Shown: one piece after another, positions 1 to 9,500 of the stretch | Numbering within the stretch: the first letter of the stretch is position 1 | Layout of the letters: each line of letters opens with the position of its first letter | Origin: F23-D06 sp002392325 | Lineage (GTDB): Bacteria; Bacteroidota; Bacteroidia; Bacteroidales; WCHB1-69 | Length of the DNA stretch: 64,000 nucleotides | Assembly (NCBI GenBank): GCA_946624065.1 | Contig: CAMORT010000003.1 | Coordinates: 9,240-73,239 of the forward strand | Direction: 5' to 3' | Notes under the pieces: model-generated | Told to the model about the DNA's origin: nothing | The model's input: only the letters and a program-made list of their open reading frames with translations | The model's database searches: none | Made by a program: the position numbers and the translations under genes

Positions 1-7
1 ATTGTAG
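1..7 (+). CDS. rplN: Probable last codons of ribosomal protein L14 (partial)
   Basis: One frame at the left edge reads ...L-stop ending at base 7. L14 normally ends in EV(L/I) and rplN normally precedes rplX in this operon, so these bases are probably the end of rplN. The call rests almost entirely on gene order. The 65 bases to rplX hold no other gene. Confidence 0.35.
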
Positions 8-72
8 AAATTAATTCATAAAGATACAATTGACAAAGACCAATTGGCGAACATTAAAATTTTAAAAGAAAA

Positions 73-387
73 ATGAAACTTAAAATCAAGAAAGGCGACA
101 TCGTAAAAGTCATCACCGGCGAGTATAAGGGTACTCAAGGCAAGGTCCTTGAAGTCCTGCCGAGTGCAAACAAGGCTTTGGTGGAGGGTTGCAACATGGT
201 GTCCAAGAGCACCAAGCCCAACGCCAAGACCCCGAACGGTGGCATTATCAAGAAAGAGGCCCCTATCCACATTTCAAACCTTATGGTTGTTGACGCTAAA
301 GGAAACGCTACCCGCGTTGGTAGAAGATTGAATGACAAAGGCAAATTAGTAAGATATTCTAAAAAATCTGGAGAGGAGATCAAATAA
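73..387 (+). CDS. rplX: 50S ribosomal protein L24
   Basis: Assembly-initiating protein of the large subunit, binding the 5' domain of 23S rRNA. The 104-residue product opens with the KOW motif (KIKKGDIVKVITGEYKGTQG, residues 4-23) and continues with the NPNGGIIKKEAPIHISN-type L24 core, full length for the family. Its stop overlaps the rplE start by one base, as expected for translational coupling in the spc operon. The ATG follows an A-rich leader with no Shine-Dalgarno site, normal for Bacteroidota. Confidence 0.98.
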   Translation: MKLKIKKGDIVKVITGEYKGTQGKVLEVLPSANKALVEGCNMVSKSTKPNAKTPNGGIIKKEAPIHISNLMVVDAKGNATRVGRRLNDKGKLVRYSKKSGEEIK

Positions 388-941
388 TGTACACACCGAG
401 ATTCAAAGAGAAATACCAGAATGAGGTGCTTCCCGCCCTCAAGGAACAGTTCGGATTCAAATCCGTTATGCGCGTTCCCCGTATCACTAAGATTTGCCTC
501 AACCAAGGTTTGGGCAAGTTCGGCATCGCTGACAAGAAACTCATCGACGCCGGTGTTCAGGAGATGACCATGATCGCTGGCCAAAAGGCTGTTGCGACCA
601 AGTCCAAAAAAGATATCTCCAACTTCAAATTGAGAAAAGGTATGCCGATCGGCGTCCGCGTGACCCTGCACGGCGACCGCATGTATGAATTCTTAGACAG
701 ATTGGTTTCTGTTTCCATTCCTCGTATCCGCGACTTCAGAGGCATCAGCGACAAGGGTTTCGACGGCAGAGGAAACTACACACTGGGTATTCCCGAGCAG
801 ATTATCTTCCCGGAAATCGATATCGACAAGGTGGCCAAAATCAACGGTATGGACATCACGTTCGTGACCACGGCCCAAAACGACAAGGAATGCCTTGCCT
901 TATTGAAAGAATTTGGCTTACCATTTAAAAATCAGAAATAA
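387..941 (+). CDS. rplE: 50S ribosomal protein L5
   Basis: Central-protuberance protein that carries 5S rRNA into the large subunit and contacts the P-site tRNA. The 184 residues cover the whole family length. Recognisable segments are the N-terminal YTPRFKEKYQNEVLP, the AGQKAVATKSKKDISNFKLR stretch, and the C-terminal GNYTLGIPEQIIFPEIDID region. It overlaps rplX by one base and is followed two bases later by rpsN, so it is co-transcribed. Confidence 0.98.
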   Translation: MYTPRFKEKYQNEVLPALKEQFGFKSVMRVPRITKICLNQGLGKFGIADKKLIDAGVQEMTMIAGQKAVATKSKKDISNFKLRKGMPIGVRVTLHGDRMYEFLDRLVSVSIPRIRDFRGISDKGFDGRGNYTLGIPEQIIFPEIDIDKVAKINGMDITFVTTAQNDKECLALLKEFGLPFKNQK

Positions 942-943
942 TT

Positions 944-1243
944 ATGGCTAAAGAATCCTTAAAAGCAAGAGAGATAAAAAGAGCAAAATTAGTTGCCAAA
1001 TATAGTGCGAAACGCGCGGAACTTAAGAAAATCATGAAGGGTGACGACTATGACGCTAAAAGAGCCGCTGACATCGCCCTCCAGAAATTACCCCCCAACT
1101 CCAATCCTATCCGTATGCACAACCGCTGCAAACTGACCGGTCGTCCGAAAGGCTATATCCGTCAGTTCGGCCTCTCCCGTATCAATTTCAGAGAAATGGC
1201 CATGGCAGGCTTGTTGCCGGGTGTAAAGAAAGCTAGTTGGTAA
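944..1243 (+). CDS. rpsN: 30S ribosomal protein S14 (zinc-free form)
   Basis: Small-subunit head protein near the decoding A site. It is 99 residues, beginning MAKESLKAREIKRAKL and ending in the conserved RINFREMAMAGLLPGVKKASW-type tail. The C-terminal zinc ribbon keeps only one cysteine (HNRCK), so this is the C-minus, zinc-independent paralogue type. It sits two bases after rplE inside the spc operon. Confidence 0.98.
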   Translation: MAKESLKAREIKRAKLVAKYSAKRAELKKIMKGDDYDAKRAADIALQKLPPNSNPIRMHNRCKLTGRPKGYIRQFGLSRINFREMAMAGLLPGVKKASW

Positions 1244-1266
1244 AATTAAATTAGAAGTAAAAGATT

Positions 1267-1665
1267 ATGAATACCGATCCAATATCAGATTATTTGACTC
1301 GTTTGAGAAACGCTATCCGCGCGAATCACAAGGTGGTGGAAATCCCCGCCTCCAACGAGAAAAGAGCTATCACCAAGATACTCTTTGACAAAGGTTATAT
1401 TCTCAATTACAAGTTCGTGGATGATGTGCACCCCAAGATGATCAAGATCGCCTTGAAGTACCATCCCACAACGAAACAATCAGCCATTACGACGCTGCAA
1501 CGCGCCAGCCGCCCTGGTCTTCGTAAATACGCTGGTGTGAACGAACTTCCTTCCGTGCTTAACGGACTTGGCATTGCCATCGTCTCCACCTCCCGCGGTA
1601 TGATGACCGACAAAGAGGCCAAGGCCCAGAATGTCGGCGGTGAAGTTATTTGTTACATTAGCTAA
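1267..1665 (+). CDS. rpsH: 30S ribosomal protein S8
   Basis: Primary 16S rRNA-binding protein of the platform; in many bacteria it is also the translational repressor of the spc operon. The 132 residues match the family: N-terminal MNTDPISDYLTRLRNA, and a C-terminal half with the STSRGMMTDKEA motif and the usual GGEVICYI ending. Transcribed between rpsN and rplF. Confidence 0.98.
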   Translation: MNTDPISDYLTRLRNAIRANHKVVEIPASNEKRAITKILFDKGYILNYKFVDDVHPKMIKIALKYHPTTKQSAITTLQRASRPGLRKYAGVNELPSVLNGLGIAIVSTSRGMMTDKEAKAQNVGGEVICYIS

Positions 1666-1679
1666 TAGGAGGAATTGAT

Positions 1680-2240
1680 ATGTCAAGAATAGGTAAATTA
1701 CAAATTGCGATTCCCAGCGGAGTCGAAATCAAAAGAGATGAGAAGTCCAATGTCGTGACTGTAAAAGGTCCCAAGGGCGAACTCAAACAATATGTCGATC
1801 CTCGTATTGAAATGAACATCGAAGACGGTCATCTTCATCTGACTCGTCCTACCGATAACAAACGCGACAAATCCATGCACGGCCTTTATAGAGCCCTCAT
1901 CAACAATATGGTGACCGGCGTTTCTGAAGGATTCCAGATTAAGATGGAAGTGATTGGTGTAGGTTACAAAGCCGAAGCCAAAGGTGCCCACCAATTGGAC
2001 ATGGGTCTGGGTTACTCCCACAATATTCTGTTCGACTTCCCGGAGGAAATTTCTGTGGAGACCATCAATGAGAAAGGTAAGAGCCCTATCATCATCCTGA
2101 AGAGCATTGACAAACAACTCCTCGGTTTGGTGGCCAAGAAAATCCGTTCCTATCGTAAACCTGAACCGTATAAAGGCAAAGGTATCCGCTTCGAAGGCGA
2201 ATTTGTTAGAAAGAAAGCTGGTAAATCAGCAGAAAAATAA
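1680..2240 (+). CDS. rplF: 50S ribosomal protein L6
   Basis: Large-subunit protein near the factor-binding site, with two tandem alpha/beta domains. It is 186 residues, begins MSRIGKLQIAIPSGV, and carries the C-terminal signature region with KIRSYRKPEPYKGKGIRF. A strong Shine-Dalgarno-like AGGAGG lies about eight bases before the ATG, which is uncommon in this phylum and fixes the start. Confidence 0.98.
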   Translation: MSRIGKLQIAIPSGVEIKRDEKSNVVTVKGPKGELKQYVDPRIEMNIEDGHLHLTRPTDNKRDKSMHGLYRALINNMVTGVSEGFQIKMEVIGVGYKAEAKGAHQLDMGLGYSHNILFDFPEEISVETINEKGKSPIIILKSIDKQLLGLVAKKIRSYRKPEPYKGKGIRFEGEFVRKKAGKSAEK

Positions 2241-2258
2241 TCGTGTAAATTTGTTATT

Positions 2259-2618
2259 ATGGCATACAATAGAAAAGAATATAGAAGAAAAAGGATTAAA
2301 AACCGCGTGCGTAAAATCGTTAGCGGTACTCCTAATCGCCCCAGATTGTCCGTGTTCAGAAGTAACCGCGACATCTATGTTCAGCTGATTGACGATGTGG
2401 CAGGGGTAACCTTGGTTTCCGCATCCTCCAAACTGCCGAACATTGCAGAACAAAAAATCACCAAATGCGAGAAGTCCGCTTTAGTAGGCAAGGAAATTGC
2501 CCAACGTGCTATCGCTGCCGGTATCAACGAGGTTGTTTTCGACCGTAACGGTTATTTGTATCATGGTAGAATCAAATCTTTGGCTGAAGCAGCCAGAGAA
2601 GGTGGTCTTAAATTTTAA
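2259..2618 (+). CDS. rplR: 50S ribosomal protein L18
   Basis: Binds 5S rRNA together with L5. The 119 residues include the basic N-terminus (YRRKRIKNRVRKIVSG), the RLSVFRSNRDIYVQLIDD segment and the conserved C-terminus VVFDRNGYLYHGRIKSLAEA. It lies 18 bases after rplF and 11 before rpsE in the spc operon. Confidence 0.98.
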   Translation: MAYNRKEYRRKRIKNRVRKIVSGTPNRPRLSVFRSNRDIYVQLIDDVAGVTLVSASSKLPNIAEQKITKCEKSALVGKEIAQRAIAAGINEVVFDRNGYLYHGRIKSLAEAAREGGLKF

Positions 2619-2629
2619 AATCAAGACGT

Positions 2630-3148
2630 ATGGCTAACTTAAATATTAAGAAAGTAAAAGCAACTGACATCGAACTCAAAGAAAGAATGGTGGCAGTTAA
2701 TCGTGTGACCAAAGTGACCAAGGGTGGTCGAATCTTCAGTTTCGCCGCTATCATGGTAGTCGGTAATGAGAATGGTATCGTGGGCTACGGCCTTGGTAAG
2801 GCTCGCGAAGTTTCCACAGCCATCTCTAAAGGTACGGAAGATGCGAAAAAGAACCTGATTCAAGTGCCTGTGCTGAAAGGTACGATCCCTCACGCTCAGG
2901 AAGGCAAGTACAGTGGAGCCACTGTCTTTATGAAACCTGCCGCCCCCGGTACTGGTGTTATCGCCGGTGGTGCTATGCGTGCCGTGTTGGAAAGCGTTGG
3001 CGTTAAGAACGTGTTGGCAAAGTCCAAAGGTTCCTCTAACCCACACAGCGTTGTGAAGGCTACTTTTGATGCCCTTTCCAAAATGCGCGATGCCTATACG
3101 GTGGCACAAGTTCGTGGTGTGGACCTTGACAAGGTATTCAGAGGCTAA
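2630..3148 (+). CDS. rpsE: 30S ribosomal protein S5
   Basis: Translational-fidelity protein contacting S4 and 16S rRNA h28/h34. The 172 residues contain the double-stranded-RNA-binding-like N domain (VTKGGRIFSFAAIMVVGNENG) and the S5 C domain with GAMRAVLESVGVKNVLAKS. In related genomes rpmD, rplO and secY normally follow; here a terminator starts 26 bases after the stop, so this is the last gene of the unit. Confidence 0.98.
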   Translation: MANLNIKKVKATDIELKERMVAVNRVTKVTKGGRIFSFAAIMVVGNENGIVGYGLGKAREVSTAISKGTEDAKKNLIQVPVLKGTIPHAQEGKYSGATVFMKPAAPGTGVIAGGAMRAVLESVGVKNVLAKSKGSSNPHSVVKATFDALSKMRDAYTVAQVRGVDLDKVFRG

Positions 3149-3174
3149 CATATTATATACTATAACTATTTATA

Positions 3175-3202
3175 ATGACCGCAATCGCGGTCATTTTTTT
3201 TT
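3175..3202 (+). terminator. Rho-independent terminator after rpsE
   Basis: An 8-bp perfect stem (ATGACCGC / GCGGTCAT) with a 4-nt loop is followed by a run of T. It closes the ribosomal operon immediately after rpsE. Confidence 0.9.
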
Positions 3203-3230
3203 GTAATTATGGGTCTTGCCCCAGCTATGG

Positions 3231-3321
3231 TGTAGCTTCCGCTCAACGCTAATGCGACTTGCGGAATGGTGTGATGCCTATCTTTCTTCAAGTATTCTTT
3301 CGACACGAACACCATTCCGCC
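3231..3321. repeat. Decayed REP/BIME-like inverted-repeat element
   Basis: TTCCGC (3237-3242) pairs with GCGGAA (3261-3266), and GCGGAATGGTGT (3261-3272) is the exact inverse of ACACCATTCCGC (3309-3320). The same words build the well-formed element at 58768-58855, so this looks like a degenerate relative. Apart from the terminator and a possible promoter, the 446-base gap between rpsE and the next gene holds no credible gene. Confidence 0.6.
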
Positions 3322-3440
3322 TTGAACATAGTAAACGGCGTTATTCCGATCAACAGAACGTCATGTTAGGTCAACTTCCATATTGGTGTTTTTTTATAAT
3401 TTTTTATGAACATAAGCTTGTGAAAAGGAAAATAATTTTT

Positions 3441-3448
3441 TATTTTTG
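3441..3448 (+). promoter_or_regulatory. Possible promoter -7 box (TATTTTTG)
   Basis: Matches the Bacteroidota consensus TAnnTTTG, with TTG at 3418-3420 about 20 bases upstream. The next start codon (3595) is 147 bases away, so the leader would be long. Confidence 0.4.
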
Positions 3449-3594
3449 TTGCTGTCTTTCGTGCATGTTGCCACCAGCAGTTGGTCGTATCTTATAACGC
3501 TGCTAATTTGTATGGTCTCAAGAAATGGATAAAGGATAAATAGAACTAATAATCAGATATATTTTCAATATAGTATAAACTAAATCTTATTATT

Positions 3595-6500
3595 ATGAAA
3601 AAAGTATTATTCCTTCTGATGCTTGTTTCCTTTGGCCTATCAGGTACATTGCAGGCACAACAAACCATTACAATTGGTACGGGAACATCCACTGGGTATG
3701 TCACCCCGTTTAACTCTCTTTGGGGGTATTCTTTTGTTGAGCAGTTATACTATGCCAATGAAATTAGTGTTGCTGGCTACATAACGGAAGTCAGCTTTTA
3801 TTACGATCATGGTGGTTCCCAGACGAATAATATTGAGCTGTTTATGAAAAATGTAAACAGAACAACGTTCTCGTCTGATGCGGATTATGAATCTGTGACC
3901 CAGTCTGATCTTGTGTACTCGGGAACCTTTGTTATTCCCAATGATTCCGGTTGGGTGTCTATTACATTAGATGTCCCTTTCTATTATGATGGCATAAGCA
4001 ATCTCATGATTGCCATGCATGAGTTTACAAGCGGTTATTCATCCCGCTATTTCGCCTATACCTCTACAACCAATGCGGTTCTTTCCTATCATAGTGACTC
4101 TGCCAATCCCGATCCCTATAATTTAGGCTCTTATTCCGGCAACAAGTACACCAGTGCAAATAGGGCTAATGTCCGTCTTGAAATTACTCCAGCTCAACTT
4201 ACTTGTCCGGCAACGGGTTCTCCTGTTGTCGATACTGTAGATGCCCATTCCGCTACATTGTTGTGGTCTCCTAATGGATCCGAAACCAGTTGGGATGTTT
4301 ATTTGACTACTTCTGCGACTGATATTCCCGATTCTAACACGATTCCCACCGATTATGTTTATGATACTTCTTACAGTGCGTCGAATCTGAACAGTTCCAC
4401 GAAGTATTACTTTTATGTGCGTGCCAATTGCGGTGCTGGTGATGTTAGTTGGTGGAGAACCGTGAGTTTTAACACGCTTTGCGAAGCGTTGACTACATTG
4501 CCCTTGTTTGAAAACTTTGACAGTTGGCCGGGTGCTTCAAGTACATCCGTTTCAGTTAACAACCTACCACATTGTTGGCATCATTTATCGGGTGCCTACA
4601 GCAGTTACGCTGGCTACCCGATTATATACAGCAGCAGTACTTATGCGGCCTCCGGCAGCAATGCCATGCGTTTCTATACATCAACCACCACATCATATAG
4701 TTATGGTGATGAGTATGCCATATTACCTCGTGTTGATGTCACATATTATCCGATTAATACGCTTCAGATTACGATGGATGTGAGAAAGAACAGCACATCG
4801 TACACTGATTTCACGCTTTTTGTGGGTGTGATGAGTGATCCAACCGACCCGACAACTTTTGTGCCGGTTGATACTATTGTCAAATCCTCAACAAGTTATG
4901 AGGAATTTACCGTAATGTTTAATAATTATACTGGATTGGGTGAATATGTTGCCCTTTGTGCGCCGAAAGTCACATCATCAAATGTTAGTTACAATACGGG
5001 TTATGTGGACAACCTCGTGCTGGAACCCATCCCATCTTGTCTGAAACCGACAGGTGTGACGCTCTCCAACATTACCGCCACCAGTGTGGATGTGGATTGG
5101 ACCCCGGGCGATTACGAGCCGGCATGGGAGATTGTGGTTGTGCCTGCGGGTACTCCCGTCACCTCCGGCCTTGCCGAGTATGCCACAACGCATCCATACA
5201 CCGTGGGCAATCTTGACGATAACACTCGGTACGACCTTTATGTGCGTGCGGATTGTGGTGGTGGAGACTACAGCTCATGGACACAACCCCAATCCTTCAC
5301 AACAGATCCGTTGTGCACACCTCCCTCTAATCTGACAATTAGTCAGGTTGCGGGAACCTCCGCGCTGGTTTCATGGTCTCCTGCTCTTGTGGGCGCAACG
5401 AACTATACGGTGGAGTATTCTGAAGCGGGAATGGACATGTGGACTCCTGAAGTCGTGAATGGAACAAGCTACATGATTCCGTTCCTCAACCCGCAGACCT
5501 CATACGATGTGCGCGTGTATTCCAACTGCGACCTCAGTTCTGCGGATACATTGACCAGAACATTCAGTACGGGCTGTCTTTCAGGTGGTGATATGAATAT
5601 AGGTGACGGCACGAACACCAGCACCTCCATTCCGTCCTATAGTTTTTACAAACACGGTTATTCCCAGCAGATTTTCACGGCTAGCGAGTTGGGTGGTGCC
5701 AATACTTTTAATTCCATTTCATTCTATATGGTGAATCTGGCCCAGCAACGCAATTACAAGATTTATCTGATGCACACAACGGCTACCACTTCGTCAGATT
5801 GGTTGCCCACAACGAATGCGCAATTGGTGTATTCCGGTCCGCAGACTCTGGTCGCTGATTCATGGAATACATTCAATTTCTCCACGCCGTTTGTATATAA
5901 CGGTGTTGATAATTTAGCGGTTATCGTAATAGATTCAAACTCCAGCTATTCCTCTGGAAACAGTTGGCGAGTGCACAACGCCCCGGCTGGTACAGGAGCG
6001 ACTAAATACACCTACAATGATGGCACTGCGTATAGCATCACGAGTGCGCCTACAACGACTAACGGAGGTGCCTTGGCTGTCCGTAACAATGTGAAATTTG
6101 GCGGAGATTGTGACAGTCTGTCCACTTGTGTCAGACCGAATCTTTATATTGCCAGCAAGACGGACGAGAGTATTACCATAGATTGGGCTCCCGGTTATAT
6201 GGAAAGTTCCTGGGATTTGGAATACAGCACGGATGACACCACTTGGGTGTCTCTGGGATCTCTGTCGAGCGCACCTTACACATTGGACAACCTGAATGCG
6301 AACACTGTGTATTATATCCGCATCCGCTCCAATTGCGGTAGTGATTACAGCGATTGGGTAAAGATTCATGAACGTACCGAATGCGGTTATGTCAACATTC
6401 CTCTGATGGAAGGTTTTGAGTCTGCACCAGGCAGCGGTTCTGGCAATATGATCACCTGCTGGTCAACCAATTCCAACTATACTTCAACCCATTATCCCTA

Positions 6501-9500
6501 TACCTCTAGCAGCCAGCACCACAATGGCACCTATAGTGTGTATTTCTATGCTGGTTCCTCCTACTATTCCTATTTGATTACGCCTCGTTTCGATGACAAT
6601 GTCATGATGAACAACTTGGAAGTATCCTTCTGGGCCTATAAGACCTCGTCCACTTATTACATCCAGGTGGGTGTGATGAGCAACCCGGAAGATCCGAGCA
6701 CATTCGTCCAGATTGGCCAGTTCTCGCCGTCTGCGACCAGCGTTTGGGAACTCTTCGAGGTGACCACCGCCTCTTATACGGGCGACGGCCATTACATTGC
6801 ATTCAGATTGCCGAGTGATACCACGAATTACATGTATATTGATGACATTAATATTGATGCGATTCCTACCTGTCAGCATGTTACCAACATCCATGTGGAT
6901 GGCACCACGCTTACGGGTGTGTCTGCAGATATCCTTTGGACGCCAGGCGGTACAGAAAGCGAATGGGAATATGTGGTTGCACCCGCTAACACGGTGACGA
7001 ATCCCGAAAACGAGCTCTCCAATACGGTTTATACGGCAGTGGCTCCTCTCACAGGCCTTGTTGCCAACACATCGTATGACATTTTTGTGCGTGCGAACTG
7101 TGCTCCTGGTGATAACAGCCGATGGGAAATGTACACCTTCAGAACCGCCTGCGATGCTATCACCGCTTTGCCTTTCGTGGATAATTTTGATTCTTATGGC
7201 ATCGGTTCGGGTGTTTGGATACCTTGTTGGAAAAAATTCAGAACCTATACATTATCCACCACTTTGCCTTATGTGAGTGGCAATAATTGGGGAGGTACTG
7301 CCGGTGCTGACGGTTCTGTGGGTTATCTCTACTTCTATACGGCCACATCCGGAACCTACACGATGGCTGTTACACCCTCATTTGATCCTTCTATTCCAAT
7401 CAACACATTGCGTGCCAAATTCAAATACAAAAGACACAATAGCAATGACGAGGTGATTGTGGGTGTGATTAGCGATATCACCGATAGCACGACCTTTGTT
7501 CCCGTGGATACGATTACGGTATCTACCACCGATACTTGGACCGACACCCATGTTGACTTTTCTTCCTATACCGGAACGGGTACTTATATCGCATTCATGT
7601 GTATGTATCATAATAACAACACCTATTCCATGATTGACAATCTCAGCATCAATACCCTTCCCAACTGTCTTGAACCGAATGGCTTTATGGTTAGTTCTCT
7701 GGATGAGACCTCTGTTTCCCTCACTTGGAATGCCGGAAACGAAAACGAATGGGAGTTGTATGTTGTGCCTACAGGATCCACTTTGGAAAATGTTACTCCA
7801 ATTACGCTTTATGACACCTCATATACTGTTACGGGTTTGAACTCAAACACCTCGTATGATGCATATTTGCGTGCTGTTTGTGCCGGTTCCGGATATAGTG
7901 ACTACTCCATAACTTACTTCACTACAACATGTGCTGCGATGGATAGTCTGCCGTTTGTTGAGAACTTCGATAGCCATACGGGCTCCACATCCGGAACCAC
8001 CAACAATTTGCCGTCCTGCTGGAACAATATTTCCGGTTCGTATAGCAGTTATGCCGGTTATCCGATTATCTACAACAGCAGTTCATCTGCCGCTTCCGGC
8101 AGTAATTCAATGCGTTTCTACACAGGGACCACAACGTCTTATGCATATGGGGATGAATATGCAATTTTGCCTCCTATTGACGTAATGATGTATCCGATCA
8201 ATACACTTCAACTTACGATGGATGTGAGAAAGGGCAGCACCTCATACACCGACTTTACCCTCATTGTGGGTGTGATGAGCAATCCGTCCGATGCAAACAC
8301 TTTTGTGCCGGTAGATACGATTGTCAGGCCCGATGCCACTTACGATGAATACACCGTGTATTTCTCCAACTATACGGGCACGGGTAATTTCATAGCCCTT
8401 TGCGCACCGAAAAACACACAGAATAATGTGGCATATAATACGGGTTATGTGGATAATATTGTGGTTGATGTGATACCCAGCTGTCCGCGTCCAAACGACC
8501 TTACGGTTACGGGAATCACCAGCAATACCATCGATTTGTCATGGACAGATTATAGCTCTGGAGCTGCTTCCTCATGGACTGTTGAGTATGGCACTCCGGG
8601 ATTCACGCCAGGAACCTATGCGGGAACCATCCTGCAAGCCAACACGAACTCCATCACGCTTCCCAACCTCACGGCTAACACATCCTACGAGATTTATGTG
8701 ATGGCGGATTGCGGTATGGGTGACCAAAGCACTTGGTCTAATCCTCTTGTTGTGACAACCAGTTGTGACCTGTTGACCACACTGCCGTTTACGGAGAATT
8801 TTGACTCCTATACGGCCTATACTAGCACATCAGCGTCCACAAGCAACCTGCCTAATTGTTGGAATAACCTGTCCGGTTCGTATAGCAGCTATGCCGGTTA
8901 TCCCATCATTTATTATAGTTCCAGTACCAATTATGCGTCCTCTGCGCCTAACGCTATGCGTTTCTATTCAGGTACAACAACATCTTATAACTATGGTGAT
9001 GAATATGCTATTCTTCCTCCGGTTGATCAGACACTCTATCCGATCAATACGCTTCAACTTACGATAGATGTGAGAAAGGGCAGCACCTCATACGCGGACT
9101 TCACTCTCTTTGTGGGTGTGATGACGAATCCGCAAGATGCGAGCACTTTTGTGGCAGTGGATACGATTGTCCAACCTAATGCCACCTATTCTGAATACAC
9201 CGTGTACTTTACAAATTACACTGGATCTGGCAACTTCATTGCCCTTAAGGCACCCAGACACACGCCTACAAATGTGAGTTATAATACGGGTTATGTGGAT
9301 AATATTTATCTGGAAGAGATACCTTCCTGCCCTCGTCCGAATGGATTGCATGTGGATGCCGTTACGAATTCCAGCATAACTTTAAGTTGGAACGAAATTG
9401 GTTCCGCCAATAGCTGGGAAATCGAATATGGTGCTCCCGGTTTCACTTTGGGCAGTGGTACCACGGTACAGGCCACCTCAAATCCGATGACGGTTACAGG

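Noticed and set aside
3210..3497. Short open frames in the gap after rpsE as a real gene
   Set aside because: The region is occupied by inverted repeats and a promoter-like box, and the translation resembles no protein.
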